Both the position numbers and the translations under genes were made by a program. Below the pieces are notes generated by a model. The model did not search any database and was not told the DNA's origin. It was given only the letters and a program-made list of their open reading frames with translations. This document shows positions 35,739 to 43,904 of a stretch of DNA of 52,643 bases, piece after piece. How positions within the stretch are numbered: the first letter of the stretch is position 1; each line of letters starts with the position of its first letter. The DNA comes from Bacteroidota bacterium (lineage in GTDB: Bacteria > Bacteroidota > Bacteroidia > Cytophagales > Cyclobacteriaceae): assembly GCA_024280115.1 (NCBI GenBank), contig JAJRQT010000032.1:1-52643 (forward strand), read 5' to 3'.

Positions 35739-37256
35739 TTAATATCCTGGGTTTTGAGGTTTTAAATTTTCATTTCTATCCAATTCATCTTGCGGAAGCG
35801 GGAAATGATAATCTCTATTCGAGTCAAAGTTATCATGTGGTTCCAGGGAGTTTGGACCTTTAAAAACTTCATCTCCAATCCCCCACCGTTTGATATCATA
35901 CCACCTTTTATATTCGAAGGCCAGTTCCAGTCTTCTTTCCTCACGAATTGTATCGGTCAGATTTCCACCGGTTACATCAGGAGGAAATGTTGTTATCGTT
36001 CCAGCCCAATTACGTGCACGGGCGCGCAATTCATTTAGATATCCCATTACTTCAGCATCTTTTCCTCCAAGATTGTCAGCTGCTTCTGCGGCAATCAGGA
36101 GTACTTCAGCATATCTCATTAATGGATAGTTATTGTCAGTTTTTCTGGCAGCCCCTGAATGATTACCAGGTCTTTCATAATATTTGGCTATATGTGGGCG
36201 CTGAGAACCATGATTAGGTGCAAATTTATCATAACCTACCCAAACGCCATCTATAAACCCTGAATCGATGAAACTCACCTTTCTTCTATAATCATTTTCA
36301 TTCCAGGTCTCAAAAACCTTTAATGAAGGAACACTTACGCTCCAGCCAGCATTTGTATTTTCATTGGAAAAATTCCTGATTCCGGTTACTGATCCCATTA
36401 AATCATCCTGCTGACCGCTACCTCCACTAACCTGACCAAGAAAATCAAGCATAAATACATGCTCAGCCAAACCATCATTATTAAAGCCATCATATAACTC
36501 TGCAAAATCCGGCATTAAGTCATATCCAAAAGTTGCTTTATTGTCAATAACAAATTTAGCATTATCATAGGCTTCCTGATCATTTCCGAGTGTTAAATGA
36601 ACTAAAGCAAGAAATGCAGCAGCGGTGCCACGCGTAGGTCGGGATCTCAATCCACCATATGTATCAGGAAGATTTTGTTTCCCAAACTCGAAATCTGCAA
36701 TAATACCACTATAAATCTCAGCCTCAGGCGTTTTCGAAATTTCTTTTACTTCAGCAGGATCACTGATAAAAAAATCTATAAATGGAATATCTCCAAAAAT
36801 TCGAACCAGATGAAAGTAAGTAAAAGCTCTTAAAAATCTGGCTTCCGCAACTAGTGGTGTTAATTTATCTGCCGGTTCTCCGACGATTTCTGCCCCTGCA
36901 ATTGCTGCATTTGTCGCGCCTATAATTTTGTAAGCTGTAGGCCAAAATGAAGTAATCATTCCGTTATTGGAGTCCATATCGAAATCATTTACCTGCTGTC
37001 TTCTTCCAGGTGTATTCCTATCGCCTATATCAACCATATCACCACGCAAAAGAAGGCTTAGCGCTAATTTACGTCCGTAAAAACGTTCGCTTGCAATATT
37101 TGCATACGAACCGAGAACCGCCGCCTCTACGTCATTTATAGATTTGAAAAATGCCTCCGGAGCAAGTAAACCTATTGGTTCTTCTTTCAAATCGGTACAG
37201 CTAAGTGCTCCGAATATCAAAGTCAATACTAATGATCTATTTATTATATTTTTCAT
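35739..37256 (-). CDS. SusD/RagB-family nutrient-binding lipoprotein
   Basis: The 505-residue protein has a lipobox (MKNIINRSLVLTLIFGALSC), then LKEEPIGLLAPEAFFKSIND, a TPR-like helical scaffold and the SusD C-terminal pattern (EERRLELAFEYKRWYDIKRW, ending FPLPQDELDRNENLKPQNPG). SusD proteins cap the SusC barrel on the cell surface and bind glycan oligomers. The gene is transcribed directly after susC. I took ATG 37256 as start because the lipoprotein signal begins there; an in-frame ATG at 37286, three bases after the susC stop, is possible. It is a typical member with no visible defects. Confidence 0.94.
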   Translation of the reverse strand: MKNIINRSLVLTLIFGALSCTDLKEEPIGLLAPEAFFKSINDVEAAVLGSYANIASERFYGRKLALSLLLRGDMVDIGDRNTPGRRQQVNDFDMDSNNGMITSFWPTAYKIIGATNAAIAGAEIVGEPADKLTPLVAEARFLRAFTYFHLVRIFGDIPFIDFFISDPAEVKEISKTPEAEIYSGIIADFEFGKQNLPDTYGGLRSRPTRGTAAAFLALVHLTLGNDQEAYDNAKFVIDNKATFGYDLMPDFAELYDGFNNDGLAEHVFMLDFLGQVSGGSGQQDDLMGSVTGIRNFSNENTNAGWSVSVPSLKVFETWNENDYRRKVSFIDSGFIDGVWVGYDKFAPNHGSQRPHIAKYYERPGNHSGAARKTDNNYPLMRYAEVLLIAAEAADNLGGKDAEVMGYLNELRARARNWAGTITTFPPDVTGGNLTDTIREERRLELAFEYKRWYDIKRWGIGDEVFKGPNSLEPHDNFDSNRDYHFPLPQDELDRNENLKPQNPGY

Positions 37257-37289
37257 TTTCTTCTTATTATAGATTGATAATACCATGAT

Positions 37290-40200
37290 TTAAAAACCAA
37301 GATTTAAACCAAATGTAAATGACTTGGCATTTGGATAACTGGCAAAATCAAGGCCTAGATTTCTGTTGCCATTTGTAGCTCCACTAGTCCTGTAATTTAC
37401 TTCAGGGTCAAAGCCTTCGTAGTCTGTAAACGTCAGTATATTTTGAGCGCTTATATAAATCCTGAATTTTTGAATATTCAGTTTATCAAGAACCGATTTT
37501 GGTAAACTATAGCCCAAGGCGATATTCTTAAGTCGAATATAGCTACCATCCTGAATCCAGCGAGTGGAAGACCTTCTACTTCTTCCGCCAAATGCTTTTG
37601 GCACATCAGTGTTAGTATTACTGGGGGTCCAACGTCTTAAGGCGGCTGTCGTAGCATTATTCCTTCCAGACAGAAGATCTAATTCCAATAGGGTATAGTT
37701 GAATATATCATTCCCATTTGAAGCCTGGAAAAATATATTCAAATCAAATCCTTTCCAACTGAAATCGTTGTTCCATCCCCAGATAAAATCAGGGTGCGGA
37801 TTTCCAATGATTGTCCTATCATTGTTATTTAATTGTCCATCCGGTTCTCCGGTCAAATTACCATTGGCGTCCGTTAATCCATCAATATCCCGGAATTTTT
37901 CCCCTCCTGCATCCTGCTCAAATCCACCTCCAGGTATAAAATTATCGCCTTCCTGATAAACGCCATCATAAATAAAACCGTAAAAAACTCCTACTGACTC
38001 ACCTTCTCTAAGGATTGCTGTTTCGTCAAGACCAACCAAATGACCTGGTCCGGAGCGATACTGGATATCATTTCCATCAGGGAGGGAAAGTACTTTATTT
38101 TTGTTGGTAGAAATATTAAAGTCCATGTCCCATTTGAATTCACCAACCAGGTTCCTGGAATTTAAAGCAAATTCAAATCCTTTATTTTCCACAGATCCAA
38201 TATTTTTCAGCTGATTTGAATAACCTGAATATTCGGGTAATGGAACACTAAATAACAAGTCATCAGTTTCCATTGAATAGTAGTCCATTACAAAACCCAA
38301 CCTGTCTTCAAAAAAACCTATGTCCACACCAATATCAAATTGTTTAGTAGTTTCCCAGGTTAATTCATCATTAGCAACTGAAATTGGAGCAACAGCATTT
38401 ACTGGTGCCCCACCTTGAATCGTTAAAACATTTCCAAGAGAAGCAAGGGTTTGATAAGGGCCGATCGCCCTATTGCCTGTAAGCCCATAGCTCACTCTCC
38501 ATTTCCATTGACTTATTGTATTAGAGCCACTAAGAAACTGCTCATCCTTCATATTCCAGGCAAATGCACCCGAAGGGAAAAACGCCCATTTATTTCCTTC
38601 ACTAAACACTGAAGAACCATCATATCTTGCATTGAAAGTGAATAAATATTTACTATTTATACTATAGTTCACGCGACCATACCAGGACGCCAATTCCCAT
38701 TCTGTTACACCGGAATTAGGGCGCTGCCAAATTGAAGATCCATCTAAATCCCAATATAAACCGGCGTCAGTTGGAAAACCTTGTCCCCGGCCACCCCAAC
38801 TTTCACTTCTGGACTTTTGATAGGAATAACCAGCCATTATAGAAATGTTGTGAATTCCAACCTCTTTTGAATAGGTAAGATAATTCTCATTTAAAAGAAG
38901 TGAACTCTTTGAGCCATCTACTCTTCCATCTCCTCCTACATTGGCGCCTCCCTGTAAAACCGAAGGATCATATAGACCGGTTCTACCGTTGTTGCTACTT
39001 GCCCCGAGTGTAATACGAAATTTTAAATCTTTAAAAATATCATACTCTCCATATAAATTTCCCTGGAATCTATCAATTACACTTTCATTAATTAATTCAG
39101 TAGCAATAGCAACAGCGTTATCATGTTCATCACTCAAGCGAGCTAATGTATATTTTCCATTATCATCTCGTATTGTCTGATCAGGGCCGAATTTCAAGGC
39201 AGAAGCAACAACGCCCGAGCTGGTAGCTCCGGATGATCCTTCTTGTGTTCGAACTCCATCCTGGCTGGTACGTCTGGCAAACAGGTTTAAACCAAATTTG
39301 AATTTCTCAGATGCTTTGATATCAATGTTACTTGTAACAGAATATCTTTTGAATCCGGAATTTAATATAATCCCCTTTTGATCATAATACGTACCCGATA
39401 AATAATAATTCACAGCATCTGAACCTCCGGATATTCCCAATTGATAGTTCTGTATGTTTCCGGTTTGAAAAATTTCATCCTGCCAATCTGTGTCATTTCC
39501 CAAAGGTGTGAAGCCCGGATTAGTCTCCTGTATATAATCCGTGAATTGAGCTGCATTAAGCAAATCCAATCTATTAATTTCATTCTGGACAGAATAGGAG
39601 ACATTTAAATCAACATTTGTTTTACCTTTTTTACCTCGTTTGGTGGTGATCATAATAACCCCATTTGCGCCTCTGGAGCCATAAATTGCTGTAGCGGAAG
39701 CATCTTTCAAAATTTCTACGGATGCAATGTCTTCAGGTGGAGGTATTGCCCCACCAACAAATCCATCTATTACAAAAATTGGGTCACTGCTGGCGTTGAT
39801 CGAAGTACCTCCTCTAATTCTTACTTTGTAGGAAGATCCCGGTTCTCCGTTATTTGCAGTTATCTGTACTCCGGCTGCGCGTCCTTGCAATGTCTGAACA
39901 GTACCAAGAGCTGGATAGGCTGTTAAGTCTTCTTCCTTTATCGAAGAAACAGAACCTGTCAGATCACTTTTCTTTACTGTCCCATAACCAACAACTACAA
40001 TTTCCTCTAATTGCTTAAGGTCTGGTGTCATCACGAAATCAATCACACTTTGATTTCCAACCTGAATCTCTTCACTTATAAATCCCACATAGCTGAAAAC
40101 CAGAATGCTATTCTCCGGAACATTAAGTGAATAATTCCCATCTATTCCAGTCACGGTACCTATAGAGGTTCCTTTAATCAAAACACTCACCCCGGGAAGT

Positions 40201-40661
40201 TCAGAACCATCTTCTGCTGTTGTCACATTTCCGGTAATTGTTTTATCCTGAATAATTTGATTTGAACTTATGGATTCCGTTACGGATGGTTGAAGCATCT
40301 TTCTTTTGCTCACAAAGATATTGTCATCAATGCGTTTGAAATTAAGCTTGGTTTCTTTAGCAAGTTTCCTTAAAACATCTCCAAGTGATTCATTGACAGC
40401 AATTGCAGATACTTTTTCATCTAAATCGATGATCCCCTGGTTATAGCTGAAATTGAAATTTGTCACACTTTCAAGATTTGTAAAAACATCCTTTAGCGTT
40501 GCGTCTTCTAGCTGGACACTGATGTAAATCTCTTCAATACTGGAACTTTGGCTCCTTACATCATCGGCAAGAAGCAATCCCGCGAACATGCATTGGAGTA
40601 ATAGTGCGTAAAATGCAAATTTTGACATAGTCCAAATTTGTCTAAGTACTTTTAATCTCAT
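37290..40661 (-). CDS. SusC/RagA-family TonB-dependent outer-membrane transporter with STN domain
   Basis: The 1123-residue protein has a signal segment and an STN (secretin/TonB N-terminal) domain (about residues 45-120, ISVQLEDATLKDVFTNLESV). A carboxypeptidase-D-like domain (GNVTTAEDGSELPGVSVLIK), the TonB box EEIVVVGYGTVKKSDLTGS, a plug domain and a C-terminal beta-barrel follow. SusC imports glycan fragments under TonB. The STN domain signals to the FecR anti-sigma encoded just upstream, so ligand binding should raise expression of this operon. The frame opens at TTG 40700, but ATG 40661 starts the usual signal sequence. A candidate antisense terminator lies in its leader. Confidence 0.95.
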   Translation of the reverse strand: MRLKVLRQIWTMSKFAFYALLLQCMFAGLLLADDVRSQSSSIEEIYISVQLEDATLKDVFTNLESVTNFNFSYNQGIIDLDEKVSAIAVNESLGDVLRKLAKETKLNFKRIDDNIFVSKRKMLQPSVTESISSNQIIQDKTITGNVTTAEDGSELPGVSVLIKGTSIGTVTGIDGNYSLNVPENSILVFSYVGFISEEIQVGNQSVIDFVMTPDLKQLEEIVVVGYGTVKKSDLTGSVSSIKEEDLTAYPALGTVQTLQGRAAGVQITANNGEPGSSYKVRIRGGTSINASSDPIFVIDGFVGGAIPPPEDIASVEILKDASATAIYGSRGANGVIMITTKRGKKGKTNVDLNVSYSVQNEINRLDLLNAAQFTDYIQETNPGFTPLGNDTDWQDEIFQTGNIQNYQLGISGGSDAVNYYLSGTYYDQKGIILNSGFKRYSVTSNIDIKASEKFKFGLNLFARRTSQDGVRTQEGSSGATSSGVVASALKFGPDQTIRDDNGKYTLARLSDEHDNAVAIATELINESVIDRFQGNLYGEYDIFKDLKFRITLGASSNNGRTGLYDPSVLQGGANVGGDGRVDGSKSSLLLNENYLTYSKEVGIHNISIMAGYSYQKSRSESWGGRGQGFPTDAGLYWDLDGSSIWQRPNSGVTEWELASWYGRVNYSINSKYLFTFNARYDGSSVFSEGNKWAFFPSGAFAWNMKDEQFLSGSNTISQWKWRVSYGLTGNRAIGPYQTLASLGNVLTIQGGAPVNAVAPISVANDELTWETTKQFDIGVDIGFFEDRLGFVMDYYSMETDDLLFSVPLPEYSGYSNQLKNIGSVENKGFEFALNSRNLVGEFKWDMDFNISTNKNKVLSLPDGNDIQYRSGPGHLVGLDETAILREGESVGVFYGFIYDGVYQEGDNFIPGGGFEQDAGGEKFRDIDGLTDANGNLTGEPDGQLNNNDRTIIGNPHPDFIWGWNNDFSWKGFDLNIFFQASNGNDIFNYTLLELDLLSGRNNATTAALRRWTPSNTNTDVPKAFGGRSRRSSTRWIQDGSYIRLKNIALGYSLPKSVLDKLNIQKFRIYISAQNILTFTDYEGFDPEVNYRTSGATNGNRNLGLDFASYPNAKSFTFGLNLGF

Positions 40662-40795
40662 AATTTTATAAAGTTTTTGTTGAACAATTTGGTTTAACAA
40701 GAATTGTTAAATTCTCCAGTGAGCCTATCTCACGCCAATGACTTTAGAGCTCAATTGAGAATTGGATTAGCCGGCTTATAGCTGGCTTTTTTTTA
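40637..40795 (+). ncRNA. Candidate antisense small RNA opposite the susC leader
   Basis: A textbook intrinsic terminator faces the plus strand at 40769-40795: AGCCGGCT, a TAT loop, AGCTGGCT and a T8 run. All annotated genes for about 23 kb on either side are on the minus strand, so it cannot end a protein-coding transcript. A possible promoter lies at TTTG 40637-40640 with TAATTTTA at 40661-40668 (one mismatch to TAnnTTTG, 20-bp spacer). This would give an RNA of about 120 nt covering the susC 5' leader and containing GTGAG/CTCAC and CCAAT/ATTGG hairpins. Bacteroides glycan loci are known to encode antisense RNAs in this position (DonS type). Expression is inferred. Confidence 0.45.
40769..40795 (+). 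terminator. Plus-strand intrinsic terminator in the fecR-susC gap
   Basis: AGCCGGCT (40769-40776), a 3-nt loop, AGCTGGCT (40780-40787) and eight T residues form an 8-bp stem with one G-U pair. On the minus strand the hairpin has no downstream T-tract. It therefore terminates plus-strand transcription only, which is opposite to all genes around it. Confidence 0.75.
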
Positions 40796-40826
40796 GCTGG
40801 AGTTATATTTCATAAGTTTCATATTA

Positions 40827-41858
40827 TTATTTGATGATTAATTTTCCGCCTTTAAATTCATAGTCAAATTCAGAGACATCGCGTGTTCCTATCAATATTT
40901 CTTCGAGTGTTTGATTATGAAATTCCCCAACAATACCTTTTTTAATGGGCATTTCTCTTTTCACTATTATATCTATTCCATACCACCGCTCAAGTTTTTC
41001 TACAAATTCACCCATTGAAGCATTGTTGAAATAAAGCGTTCCCTCATTCCATCCAAAAACTTCCTTTGGATCGAAACTGGATACTATGGTGTTATTTGAT
41101 TCTTCAGAATATATTGCCATTTCAGAAGGAGACAACACAACAGATCTATTTTGTTTATTGGCAAAGTCCTTACTTTTATTCTCCACAGTTACTTTTCCTG
41201 ATTTCACCGCCACTTTTATATTATTATCTTTGGAATATGCCTTTATATTAAAGGAGGTCCCTAAAACTCTTGTTTCAATATTGCCGGATTTCACAATAAA
41301 TGGCCTGCTTTTTTCCGGAGTTACTTCAAAAAAAGCCTCGCCTTCAAGCTCAACAACACGTTGGTTTTCACTGAATGGTTTTAGATATTTAATTGTACTT
41401 TCCGCATTCAGCTTTACCTTAGAACCATCAGATAAATAGACTGTACGTTTCTCTCCTTTTGGGTTATTTTTTTCAATTATTAGTTGTTCTACAACCTGGT
41501 CCTCATTTGGTATTTCTCTAAAAAATAAAAATAGTACTGCGGCTAAAATGAATGGAGCAATCACAGCGGCAACTTTCAAGTATTTCCAAGGCCTGAATCT
41601 AACTGTTTTAGATGTATCCACAGATTCAGATTTAATCTTTTCCCATAAATCAGTAATCTCCGCCTTGTCAAAAGCTTTGTCTTTGAAGGAAAGCGCTTTT
41701 AATAACTTTTTTGCCTGGTTGGCATCAGCCATTTTATCGGGATGATCTTTAAGCCAGGAATCCCAAAATATCCCTTCTTCACAATCCGGGTTTTCAACCC
41801 AATTGTAAAAAGACTCATCCATCAAAAAATCGTTTAAGTCGTAATTATTAAAATTCAT
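40827..41858 (-). CDS. FecR-family anti-sigma factor
   Basis: The 343-residue protein has a cytoplasmic N-terminal part (about residues 1-90, helical), one membrane helix (about residues 92-112, YLKVAAVIAPFILAAVLFLF), a FecR domain (VYLSDGSKVKLNAESTIKYL, FEVTPEKSRPFIVKSGN) and a C-terminal DUF4974-type segment. It should hold the ECF sigma factor inactive until the STN domain of SusC reports that substrate is bound. The order sigma-FecR-SusC-SusD on one strand is the classical arrangement. The gap to susC is 165 bp and holds the antisense terminator. Confidence 0.94.
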   Translation of the reverse strand: MNFNNYDLNDFLMDESFYNWVENPDCEEGIFWDSWLKDHPDKMADANQAKKLLKALSFKDKAFDKAEITDLWEKIKSESVDTSKTVRFRPWKYLKVAAVIAPFILAAVLFLFFREIPNEDQVVEQLIIEKNNPKGEKRTVYLSDGSKVKLNAESTIKYLKPFSENQRVVELEGEAFFEVTPEKSRPFIVKSGNIETRVLGTSFNIKAYSKDNNIKVAVKSGKVTVENKSKDFANKQNRSVVLSPSEMAIYSEESNNTIVSSFDPKEVFGWNEGTLYFNNASMGEFVEKLERWYGIDIIVKREMPIKKGIVGEFHNQTLEEILIGTRDVSEFDYEFKGGKLIIK

Positions 41859-41949
41859 TAAAAGGTGTTTATGCAGTCATTTTACTATTAAGGAGGTGTA
41901 TTGGTAAAATCTACTCACAATAATTGAAAAAATGTCAATATTATTTTTA

Positions 41950-42558
41950 CTAACAAATTATGTGAAGCAAAAAGAAGAGTATTGTGGTAAGTTTATAAGC
42001 CATCCTTTCTCTGAGTATTTCAAGCGCCCTATAAACCAGATTATAAGCAGATTGCGGGTTGACTTCCAGAATTTCAGAGATTTCACTATAATTTAATCCG
42101 CTGTAAAATCGTAGAAATAATGCCTCCTTTTGACGTGGGGGTAATTTATTTAATGACTTATTCAACTGGGTGAGCTTTTCTTCTTCAATTTCTGCATCGA
42201 TGATAGATATCTCATGAGAAAGTTCAAATCCGTAGTTTACTGATTCGAATGAATCAATTTGTTGGTTGAATTTATTTGCACTCACAATTTTCTTTATCAA
42301 GTTTCTTCGATAAGCTTTAGCCAAATAAAACTTGATAGATTCTGTATTCCCTAAATTTGAACGGTTTCTCCAAAGGTCAACAAATAAATCCTGAATGGCA
42401 TCTTTAACCATCTCCTGATTGCTACACATCCGGTTTCCATAATTGGCCAGGAAATTGATATGGCGTTCATATATTATTTCAAAGGCACTTGTATTCCCAT
42501 CTCTGAACTTATCCCAGATGTACGAATCTTTGGCTTTATGAAATTCTACAAAACCCAT
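41950..42558 (-). CDS. ECF sigma-70 factor of the Bacteroidota FecR-linked type
   Basis: The 202-residue protein has sigma region 2 (FEIIYERHINFLANYGNRMC, AIQDLFVDLWRNRSNL) and region 4 with a helix-turn-helix (LPPRQKEALFLRFYSGLNYS, EISEILEVNPQSAYNL). It lacks region 3, as expected for group 4 sigma factors. It ends in an unusual hydrophobic tail (LTTILFFLLHIIC) that could contact membrane. It is expected to direct transcription of susC and nearby enzyme genes when FecR is released. Transcribed ahead of fecR with a 91-bp gap. Confidence 0.93.
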   Translation of the reverse strand: MGFVEFHKAKDSYIWDKFRDGNTSAFEIIYERHINFLANYGNRMCSNQEMVKDAIQDLFVDLWRNRSNLGNTESIKFYLAKAYRRNLIKKIVSANKFNQQIDSFESVNYGFELSHEISIIDAEIEEEKLTQLNKSLNKLPPRQKEALFLRFYSGLNYSEISEILEVNPQSAYNLVYRALEILRERMAYKLTTILFFLLHIIC

Positions 42559-42695
42559 AAACTCTTATGACTTACTTTTTAGTTGAAAAAATATCTATAC
42601 AATATTCATTTAAAAAACAAGAAAGTACAAGCAATTAATATGATAAAGTAATTTAATGGACTCTTTATAAGATACATTTCCAATTATAACCAACC

Positions 42696-43871
42696 TCACC
42701 AAATTGGATGCTCCTTCAGCCTTCTGCCCACTTCCTTTAAGGTAACTATATCCTCTTCCGGGAATGACCCATCGGGCAATGGCCCAACGTTCATCAATAA
42801 ATTTGCGCCAATGTCATTCATATTTTGAAGTATCTCCATCACCTCGTCAGCATTTTTATGCTGACCGTTCACCGATTTATTATAACCCCAGGCATGAGGC
42901 TGCAATGTATTACAAATCTCTTTTGGCTTATCCTTATTTAGTTCATAAACTTTTTTCGCCACTTCAAACTGTTGTCCGACTTTTGCCCCGCCTCCTCTTT
43001 CTGGTGCTGAGAAATCCTCATCTCCATTGGCTCCCTGCTTAAATGATATCAATGCATGAGGATTCAGGGATCTGACCAGGGCATAGGTTTCTTCTATGGG
43101 GAATAAATCCGGCCTGCTGTAATAACCCATGATCGGGTCAAACCAGATACCTGCAATATTTGGATATTGGTTCAATAATTCCTTTAACTGTGCATGTACA
43201 AAATCGATATAATGTTGAAAATCCTCATCCTTCTCAAATTTGTACTCTGGTTGAACTTTAGCATAGTTAGGCCTTGCATTTGCCCAACCTGCCTCGCGTG
43301 GATAGAAATACGGATGTTTCCAATCGGCTCCGTATGAATAATATAAAAACAATCCGAGGCCCTTCTCATCGCAGGCTTTTGCCAATTCGCCTACGAGATC
43401 ACGACCACAATTTGGTGCTTCAACACTGTTGAAGTCACTTTGTGCCGTTTTGAAAAGACTGAAACTATCATGATGCCTACTGGTGATATTGATGTATTTC
43501 ATCCCAGCTTCAAGCGCCAGGTCTGTAATGAAATCCGCATCAAAATTTTTAGCAGTAAAAATATTTCTCAAAGTGTCATAATCTGCCACAGGTATCGGCG
43601 GATTGTGCTTGAGTTGAACCCACTCTCCTTCCTCTAAAATGCTTGAAACACCATAGTGCATGAATAATCCAAATTTTGCTTTTTTGAACCACTCCAGGTT
43701 TGCCCGTCTCGGATTTGTGCTATAAAGCTCAGCATATTCAGATAAATATTTCGGGGCAGCTCTTTGAACTGACTCTACAACGTTTTTCTTTTCCTTTGGT
43801 TTTTGCTGACAAGAAAATGCAATGGAGATCGTGATGGCGATCGTTAACAAGCTTTTGTAATCAATTTTCAT
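42696..43871 (-). CDS. GH29 alpha-L-fucosidase lipoprotein
   Basis: The 391-residue protein has a lipobox (LTIAITISIAFSC, Cys 21) and the GH29 TIM-barrel pattern: WFKKAKFGLFMHYGVSS (His 72), INITSRHHDSFSLF (His-His at 133-134) and IAGIWFDPIMGYY with the nucleophile Asp at about 245. It hydrolyses terminal alpha-L-fucose with retention. At 391 residues it is about the length of the catalytic domain, without an added C-terminal beta domain. With the sulfatase and GH88 nearby the likely substrate is a sulfated, fucose-containing polysaccharide. It lies between the FG-GAP gene (33 bp) and the sigma factor gene. Confidence 0.92.
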   Translation of the reverse strand: MKIDYKSLLTIAITISIAFSCQQKPKEKKNVVESVQRAAPKYLSEYAELYSTNPRRANLEWFKKAKFGLFMHYGVSSILEEGEWVQLKHNPPIPVADYDTLRNIFTAKNFDADFITDLALEAGMKYINITSRHHDSFSLFKTAQSDFNSVEAPNCGRDLVGELAKACDEKGLGLFLYYSYGADWKHPYFYPREAGWANARPNYAKVQPEYKFEKDEDFQHYIDFVHAQLKELLNQYPNIAGIWFDPIMGYYSRPDLFPIEETYALVRSLNPHALISFKQGANGDEDFSAPERGGGAKVGQQFEVAKKVYELNKDKPKEICNTLQPHAWGYNKSVNGQHKNADEVMEILQNMNDIGANLLMNVGPLPDGSFPEEDIVTLKEVGRRLKEHPIW

Positions 43872-43904
43872 AATATGGGGTTTTCAGTAATTCTATCTCT
43901 TTTT

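Noticed and set aside
40662..40700. TTG at 40700 as start of susC
   Set aside because: The extra 13 residues would not improve the signal sequence, and ATG 40661 gives the usual SusC beginning.
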